A stretch of DNA of 64,000 nucleotides from Monilinia fructicola (taxonomy: Eukaryota > Ascomycota > Leotiomycetes > Helotiales > Sclerotiniaceae), in NCBI GenBank assembly GCA_008692225.1, contig VICG01000007.1, positions 1,584,501 to 1,648,500 on the forward strand, in the 5' to 3' direction. The notes beneath the pieces were generated by a model. The model saw nothing but the letters and a program-made list of their open reading frames with translations, did no database searches and was not told where the DNA came from. Shown here one piece after another: positions 57,815-64,000 of this stretch. The position numbers and the translations under genes are program-made. Positions within the stretch are counted from its first letter, which is position 1. The number at the start of each line of letters is the position of its first letter.

Positions 57815-58060
57815 ATGGCCAGCACCGCACCCCTCACATATCCAAGCTCAGATGGCTCATTATCTGGCCTCGTTTTCTGCATCTCTGGAGCGGTTTTAGT
57901 GTTCCTATTGATATTCGTATGTTGCGGATACGGCTGCTTGAAGAAGAGGAAACTGGAGGCCCAAATTAGAAGGGATGCAAAGATTGAGACCAAAGCACGG
58001 AGGGACGAGGAATTGGCCATGATCAGTGTTCCACCGAAGACTTACTCGGGGAATCCTTGA
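57815..58060 (+). CDS. Small single-pass membrane protein (81 residues)
   Basis: A short Ser/Thr N-terminus (MASTAPLTYPSSDGS) precedes one helix (LVFCISGAVLVFLLIFVCCGYGC) with juxtamembrane cysteines, which are possible palmitoylation sites. Then comes a strongly charged coiled-coil-like tail (LKKRKLEAQIRRDAKIETKARRDEE). Predicted topology is N-out, C-in. The ATG context is ATCCATGG. This is the best-formed member of the small membrane protein set. No family is recognised. Confidence 0.55.
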   Translation: MASTAPLTYPSSDGSLSGLVFCISGAVLVFLLIFVCCGYGCLKKRKLEAQIRRDAKIETKARRDEELAMISVPPKTYSGNP

Positions 58061-58198
58061 TTCTCGTTTATGGGGAAGGAGGTTGAGTTTGAATTGAATG
58101 TGGGGAACAATTTCATGAGAGACAAGGGACTTGAGGAACTCGATGATCTATCTGCCTACAAGCAACATATCCCCTAAAGCAGATTCGAACCCCCTCAG

Positions 58199-58516
58199 AT
58201 GCCTCACCAAGACACTTTTATAGCCATAGACTCGTTCTCAGACAGAAATATAGAATCACTTCATAAAGCTGTTCCCGAAACCTTCGCCAACATTCGCATC
58301 GAAGAGATGCTAGAAATATCTCAAACGTGTCCTCGAACAAGCGGCTTTTCGATGTATATGTATTCCCAATCTATATGCGAGCCACTTCCTGCTCATCACC
58401 ACGCTATCGCTTGGGGTTTTTCAATGGTTAAAACTGCTATTTTAGGGGTTCTGAGTTGGATCTCAAAGGGTGGGTTGGTAATCCTGTGGTGGGTATGTTT
58501 GGATAAAAATAATTAA
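58199..58516 (+). CDS. Possible small protein with hydrophobic C-terminus (105 residues)
   Basis: This ATG-started frame has a soluble first half (FIAIDSFSDRNIESLHKAV) and a hydrophobic second half (AIAWGFSMVKTAILGVLSW and GLVILWWVC) ending DKNN. It could be a tail-anchored protein. It begins 138 bases after the preceding gene's stop, so it could also be 3' untranslated sequence. Support is weak. Confidence 0.25.
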   Translation: MPHQDTFIAIDSFSDRNIESLHKAVPETFANIRIEEMLEISQTCPRTSGFSMYMYSQSICEPLPAHHHAIAWGFSMVKTAILGVLSWISKGGLVILWWVCLDKNN

Positions 58517-59113
58517 TTTATGATGCGTTGGCTTTCATGAAGTTGCTAAAGGGAGGGGGGATATTTCGGAAAATTGGGTGAACAACTTCACTGATAGGCT
58601 TTGGTTCGATGGAGATCAGGTATGAAGGACCTCGGAAGCTTGTGTCATCTCTCATCTGGAATATGACTGACTGATTCGTATGATTCATTCATGAGTAAAG
58701 TTTTCAATGTGAATCATAATTGCAACGAATATCCAGTTATTTAGCCAAGAAAATGCGACACTTTTAGACACCAAAGAGCCTGTTACTTTCCAAGTCTTCA
58801 AATCCCCCAAGTGGTTTGAACAACTATTAGTCTGATGAGTCTTGATAATTCTGTGAGTATTTGGTGTAAAGCGCACTTTATTCAGCACTACTGATTCACA
58901 CTTTTCTCCCTGCTCTTGAGCATTCGCACTATACTACCTCTACCAAGACTCCTCTTTATCTCCCCCAACCTCGCGTTCTCTCTTCCACGCGCTTAAACAG
59001 CATACTGCCCATCGCCTCTCCTCGAACACATCCAAAATTCCATATCAACCAGAGCACGCCTGGGCCAAAGCTCATTTAGCCAACCACTCTTCCCTAACCC
59101 CACCCACCTCACC
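58517..59113. other. Intergenic
   Basis: No gene is seen. The last 120 bases are C-rich and resemble a 5' leader ending CACCATG. Confidence 0.4.
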
Positions 59114-59911
59114 ATGATTCCCTCCCCACCCACGACCCCTCACACAAGCCCCCAACCACCCCTCCACACCCGCCGCGCACTAACCCCCCGCGACGTCGGA
59201 GATATCCTCGCAACCATCACCCTCATGACTGCCATCATCCTTACCGGCCTCGCCATCTACATATGGCGCCACCCCGAAATCACATTCTGGACCTGGAAAG
59301 CACGTCGAGGATCCCAAAGAGAAAGTGCTTCCCTGAACTCCACTTCGGGATATAGCCTCACATCCACCCACCAATATGGAAATCATGCCTCGCCCCCACC
59401 CTACACACTACATCCTCCTCCTCCTCCTCCTCCTCCCAATCTTGCCGATCTTTCCTGTCAAATCCCAAGAATGGGGTGTCCCCCCGATCCTCACATGCGA
59501 CCAAAGATGCACACGACAACTCGACGCAGAGATCCACTTTACGCGCCGATTTCCCCTCCGCCGTCGCCATCAGCCCTGTCGCCGCCTCTCCCCCCCACAC
59601 CCCCTCTAAACCCCCGATTAACCAAGCACATCGGGCTTCATCCCCCCATCAAAAACTACTCACGGCCGACTCGAAGGTCGCTCGGATCAGAAACGTATTA
59701 TGAACCACTTGGTGCAGGGCCTTCAGATCAGGGACTAGGATTGGTAGTAGATTCAAGACGAGACATGAACAATGCTCTGAGAAATGATGCAAAACCTTCG
59801 AGAGCTTCTCGACCGAGAGGATATGGCAAGGATGCCGACGATGCAGAGGAAGGGGATGTGGGCTCTGCGCCTCTTTATTCTGGGTCTCGCGGGTCCGTTG
59901 ACCGGCTGTGA
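59114..59911 (+). CDS. Single-pass membrane protein with proline-rich cytosolic tail (265 residues)
   Basis: A Pro/Thr-rich N-terminus of about 28 residues is followed by one helix (ILATITLMTAIILTGLAIYIW) and then HPEITFWTWKARRGSQRES. The long tail holds two proline tracts (PPPYTLHPPPPPPPP, then PPPSPSALSPPLPPTPP), with a PPPY motif that could bind WW-domain proteins such as Rsp5-type ligases. A Ser/Arg/Asp-rich end follows. Predicted orientation is N-out, C-in. It is the largest of the same-strand membrane proteins. No family is recognised. Confidence 0.6.
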   Translation: MIPSPPTTPHTSPQPPLHTRRALTPRDVGDILATITLMTAIILTGLAIYIWRHPEITFWTWKARRGSQRESASLNSTSGYSLTSTHQYGNHASPPPYTLHPPPPPPPPNLADLSCQIPRMGCPPDPHMRPKMHTTTRRRDPLYAPISPPPSPSALSPPLPPTPPLNPRLTKHIGLHPPIKNYSRPTRRSLGSETYYEPLGAGPSDQGLGLVVDSRRDMNNALRNDAKPSRASRPRGYGKDADDAEEGDVGSAPLYSGSRGSVDRL

Positions 59912-60158
59912 TATAGATTGAGGTAGTGTGGGAATTGCACATGAGTCGAACGCTAGCCGCCATGGTCCAGAAAATTGCACTTCCGGGAAGGGCGATGACG
60001 GACGCGTTTCCTTTGCATGCATTCTCGAAATACGGGGCAGGCAAAGAAATGAAAGGCCCAAGTGTCCAGGGGGGTGACGAGAAGGGAGCGGATGCGCGGG
60101 GCCATATCATCTCGCGTCGCGTACTTTGATACACGGCATCCACATCCCGACGACGATA

Positions 60159-60401
60159 ATGAGAAGAACGCAAAGCTTTCACGTGGGTATTGACACATGT
60201 ACTTCCAACAACATCACTTGTTACCCTGCATCATCATCTACAATGCAAGTGATGAGTCCGCAATTTCTCCAACCTCACGACTGGCTAGCCGCTTGTTTCC
60301 TCCTTAGAATTGCTGTGTTGGACGTAGTCTATGTACAGCCACTTTACATCTGTCTCGCGAGAATTTCTACCAAGAGGAGAAAAAAGACAAAAGAAGCTTA
60401 G
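60159..60401 (+). CDS. Possible small single-pass membrane protein (80 residues)
   Basis: The ATG-started frame has a short N-terminal part (MRRTQSFHVGIDTC). It then has a moderately hydrophobic helix (WLAACFLLRIAVLDVVYV) and a basic end (ARISTKRRKKTKEA). It fits the pattern of the upstream small membrane proteins but the helix is interrupted by Arg and Asp, so support is weaker. Confidence 0.3.
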   Translation: MRRTQSFHVGIDTCTSNNITCYPASSSTMQVMSPQFLQPHDWLAACFLLRIAVLDVVYVQPLYICLARISTKRRKKTKEA

Positions 60402-61103
60402 GGCAAGGAACAACCAGTAACGAACCAACAATCTTCCTGATAACTACGAAAATTGACCAAAACCTGCTCAGGTGTAGTGTGCTGGAGATAAGGTAACGAG
60501 GGATAGTTTGAGAAAAGAGATGCCCGTGTTGGTGATAGACATCGCCAAAAATTATATTCTATCATGTCATCTCATTTCCTCGAGAAACGTCGCAGCCTTT
60601 TGGGGTATAGAGTACACAGGGGGAAGTAAATATGTGAGAGGGATGCGAATAGTATCGAGATATGATTCTAATACACATGGAAACCATGCTATAACTCCTA
60701 CATAAAGTGAACCAAGTGATATCGAGACAAAGAAATAAGTAGATTTCCCTCTTTCCGCCTCTTTCATTCATTCTTTCCTTCCCTCTTCCTTGCTTGTTCT
60801 ACGCTTTCTTTTCAAACCCAAACATAAAACACCCACAAAAGAGCAAAAAGGAGTACCAAGTTACTATCCCATACTTCCCGTTCCTATATTTTGACATAGA
60901 TACCCTTTTTTATCCCTACTTCAAAATTCCCTATGATGGGATTTTCTAAATACAAAAATACCAAATACTCCAAATATACCACCCATTCATAACCCATGTT
61001 CTGTCGAATTCTTTCCCTGCATCCTGATCTACATGATTATACTACTGGAACTTTTTAGAAAAGATATCAGTACACCATAATAGTACGGGGGAGGAGGTGA
61101 GAT
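60402..61103. other. Intergenic between convergent genes
   Basis: No gene is seen. It holds the 3' flanks of the small plus-strand genes and of the minus-strand protease-like gene, with A- and T-rich stretches consistent with poly(A) regions. Confidence 0.4.
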
Positions 61104-63747
61104 TTAGATATATCTCTCTCCAATAATTCCCCTTTCACTCTCCCTCTTCTGTCTCGAGCTCCTCATCGAATCCCTCACAATCTCCGCTATCTTACCTGGC
61201 ATCTGCTGCCCCTCTCTCAATGACGTTATCGCGGCGACAGGGGGAGGCTCCAGCATTACTCCAAGCCTACTCTCTCTCTGTGCCCAAGGCATTTTACTGG
61301 CATTCAAATAACTTTCAAACTCCCACGTTCCTGTCCCACCTTCCGTAGGAGTATCAAGCCCCATCGTCGTATTTGTGAAATGTGATTCTCTACCATGACT
61401 ATTATTTGTAGTAATCGTATCATTTCCTTCGTCAGGATTATCATTGCCGCCACTTCTTTCCCGATACGCTTCAGCTTCTTTTTCCATCCGATTCGCGCGT
61501 TCCAATCCACTGTCTCTATTCAAGCCCAGACGTAGGATACTTCCATTACCGTGCATGTCGCGGTGTGCTTCCATCCACGGCTTGGGCTTTTCTGAAACAG
61601 ATTTTATCAAAGCGGCATCACTTGCGAAACTCAATGCGCTTAAGGCTGGACTGGTAGGTCGACTTTCAAGCTCCATTTCTTCGAGCTCTTCATCCATTTC
61701 GTCCATTTCTGCCCAGCATAATGCATCAGTACCACCACTCAATTCATAAATCTCTTGTTCCTTTTCTTTTCGCTTTTTCTTACGCTCTTTGCGGCGTGTG
61801 GAAAGACTTGCGAGATGAAATGCTGGTTTGGGTTCGGTAGGGATCAAATGGGAATTTTTGATGAAGATGGTGTCGGATGCCTTGTTATGGCTGGTATTTT
61901 GCGTGATGGAGACACCAGATGCGTTGTATTGAGGGTTTAGAGTGAGGTTGGGGCTTCCAAGGGCTTTACCAATATTCAGGGAGGCAAGGGAGCGATTGGA
62001 AGGGGTTAGCAGCACAGAATTGGTGCCTTTGTCGAAAAAGCTTAGTTCCGAAGGAGCACTCGAGACGTGTTTTGATCTTTTGTCTGACTTGTCTCTGTGT
62101 AAAATAAAAGGAAGAGGTAGAGGAGAAGAGGGGGTGGAGCGGACCGATTCCTTTTTTGAGAGGCTTCGGGAGGTAGATGCGGATGTGGAAACAGTATTTG
62201 ACCGCCCAGGAGCCTTTTTCCGTTGGTGTGCGCGTCGAAGGATAAGTATTGTAAAACAGAGGGTCAAAGCTAGAGAAGCAAGAATTGTGAGGACGATGGC
62301 TGCGATGACTGGAGTTGAGAGTTTAGGCTTTGAAGATGAAGATTTCGGGGGTTGAGTATCAAGAGGTAGAATGGTTGTTGGGCTGGAGGCTGGATAGAAT
62401 GTACTCCAGTTACGCTGATGAATGGAGAATTGTGATCGTTCGTAGTCGGCAATCAAATAGGCCTCCTGAAGAAATACTCTGCCAAGCGTTATTTGAGAGC
62501 TATCAGCTGCTCGTTTAAGAGGAAAGTAACGAGTAGCATTCTGGACAAGAGGGTAATCCGCCCACCAATCGAAAGCAGCGTATGGTAATGTAATATTTAC
62601 CATGGCCTTAGATGTTGAATTCGTGAGAGTAAGAGTTACCGATGCATTTTTGGCGACAAGTGTAGTATACTGGGCATCGTTAAGTAGATAAAGTTCCGAT
62701 TTTGTGTCATACGTAAGGCCTAGAGCCTCCTCGAACTTTTGACATATGCTGATTGGTAGATATAGATATGGAATCGATGAGTCGATGAAAGCTGGGAAAG
62801 AGGATGAAGGTGATGAGACGACTTGAGATTTCCCAGTGGAAGAAGCGATTGTGATTGTGTTGACTTCAATTGTTAGGTCATCCCCATCACTGGAAAATTC
62901 GACAGTAAGGTCGTTTGGTACGAAGAGAGACTCTTCATAACCTCCCAAGGTAAGATTCCCAAACACCCCTCCCCCATTCGCTCCTCCACCATTGCGATAA
63001 TAAGCTCCTGCAGTGTACCCATATGACAATGATGGAATGTGACCTTGAGATTTGAGATTGGACATATAACTTGGAACAAGCTCGGTTTTACTTGAAAAAT
63101 TTGTAGGTGCTGGATTGAGACCAAAAAGACCCAACCAAAAGTCATGAGTGGTGATCGTTGCAAGGACTTGTGAACTCAGTGAGGGCAATTCACTACCCGG
63201 AGATCCCAGCATAAGAGTATCGTTGCCATAATTTCCATTGCCAGAAAGATCAAGATTGGATTCGACCTCCAAAGCAAATACACCTCCTGGATTGATGGTG
63301 TTCGGTGCCCTAAATTTGGTTAACGCTATGATGATACAACAGATTTCATGCAGTACACGTACCATGTGGTTGACGTGTTGGAATTAAACTTCAAACCTCT
63401 CGAGCCAAGACAAGTTCCTGGATCTAATGGTGTACACCCATCTGGTGATATAACCCATGGTTGATTGCTAGCCGTTGATATGAAGACCAAGACAGGCTGA
63501 GAAGGTGTTCCTACTGTAAGCCAAAAGCTGGACCAGTTCCCATCGATACCATTCCTGATGATGTTGTTAATACGTGAAATTATAAGATAGTACATTTTGT
63601 ATTGACAATCACTTACCAATTACCACTTGGAAGAACTGTGAGAGGTGTAGCAGGGGCCAATGAAGTAGTTGAGGCCAAGGTCTGGCTGAGAAGGCCGAGG
63701 ATAGGCAATAGAACGGGGATCAGACATCTCCAAGAAGACACCGGCAT
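61104..63747 (-). CDS. Type I membrane protein with aspartic-protease-like (A1) ectodomain, catalytic motifs degenerate
   Basis: Three exons are inferred: 63747-63617, 63554-63363 and 63309-61104. They give 842 residues in phase. A signal peptide (RCLIPVLLPILGLLSQTLA) precedes an A1-type bilobal domain. The first lobe begins WLTVGTPSQPVLVFISTAS. The usual catalytic Asp-Thr/Ser-Gly is replaced by Ser70-Thr71-Ala72. The second lobe reads FIDSSIPYLYLP, where Asp284 is kept but the Gly is Ser. The ectodomain is glycosylatable at many N-x-S/T sites. One helix (about 440-465, VIAAIVLTILASLALTLCFTILI) leads into about 377 cytosolic residues. That tail has basic stretches (RRKERKKKRKEKEQE), an acidic cluster (EMDEMDEELEEMELE) and many Ser/Thr. 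It is probably a catalytically dead, receptor-like or scaffold protein at the cell surface. Confidence 0.85.
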
Positions 63748-64000
63748 TGGAAAATATCATTAAGGACAGTTTCAGGAATTAATAGTTGTTGAAAAGACAG
63801 AACATGCTGGCCATGATACAATAGCTAGTAAGGGAAGACAAGAAAGAGAAAAGACGTAGACAGGTTCAAACGGCACAAAAAACGTGTAACTTGAGCACAA
63901 CTTTCCGACAAGCTCTGCGCCCAGACGGGGTGACCTAAAAGGAAAGCAATGTACGTAGGAAAGGTCGAGAACTTGCAGGATCAAAGAAGTGTTGTGCATG
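63748..64000. other. Upstream region of the protease-like gene, runs to window end
   Basis: This should hold the promoter of the protease-like gene. No other gene is seen before the window ends. Confidence 0.4.

Noticed and set aside
58181..58196. AGATTCGAACCCC resembling a minus-strand tRNA T-arm
   Set aside because: The T stem does not pair and no D arm or anticodon arm is found nearby.

Overview
The window looks like nuclear DNA from a filamentous ascomycete. Its genes carry short introns of about 45-120 bp with GTRNGT donors and YAG acceptors. It also holds a tRNA gene with a short intron at position 37/38, and fungal-specific families: a PTH11-like/fungal rhodopsin-domain protein, AIM11, a DUF5672 glycosyltransferase-like protein, a sedolisin, and an exgB-type GH5 glucanase. 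Intergenic DNA is AT-leaning with many microsatellites and small inverted-repeat elements. A Leotiomycete, perhaps Sclerotiniaceae, would fit, but that is an impression and not a demonstrated assignment.

Layout. From 1.4 to 20.2 kb is a loose carbohydrate-active neighbourhood. It contains a Dal5-type MFS permease (-), a cytosolic YicI-like GH31 alpha-xylosidase (-) divergently paired with a secreted GH3 beta-glycosidase (+), a secreted GH5 beta-1,6-glucanase (-), and a secreted CE1/feruloyl-esterase-like hydrolase (+). The GH31/GH3 intergenic region has one XlnR-type and three CreA-type sites, so sugar-responsive co-regulation is plausible. From 20.5 to 27.6 kb are a small split basic protein gene and two seven-helix membrane protein genes, one PTH11-like and one orphan. 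From 27.6 to 29.2 kb is a repeat-rich stretch with a TA-flanked MITE. A class I sirtuin follows (29.3-30.7 kb), then a sedolisin (32.5-34.9 kb), a glutathione S-transferase (36.9-37.6 kb) with a roughly 760 bp AT-rich inverted-repeat element directly upstream, a tRNA-Arg(UCU), two intronless orphan genes, AIM11, a DUF5672 protein and a short-chain dehydrogenase.

From 52 to 60.4 kb is the most unusual part. It is a same-strand run of very small genes, most encoding a single transmembrane helix followed by a basic juxtamembrane tail, plus one Cys-rich microprotein with an N-myristoylation signal. It ends facing a large type I membrane protein (61.1-63.7 kb) with an aspartic-protease-like ectodomain whose two catalytic Asp-Thr/Ser-Gly motifs are both degenerate, and a cytosolic tail of about 377 residues.

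Three genes (GH5, the orphan 7-TM gene, the sirtuin) carry five single-base insertions between them. Four lie in homopolymers and one in a CG run. This pattern looks more like assembly or sequencing indels than decay, but cannot be settled from sequence alone.
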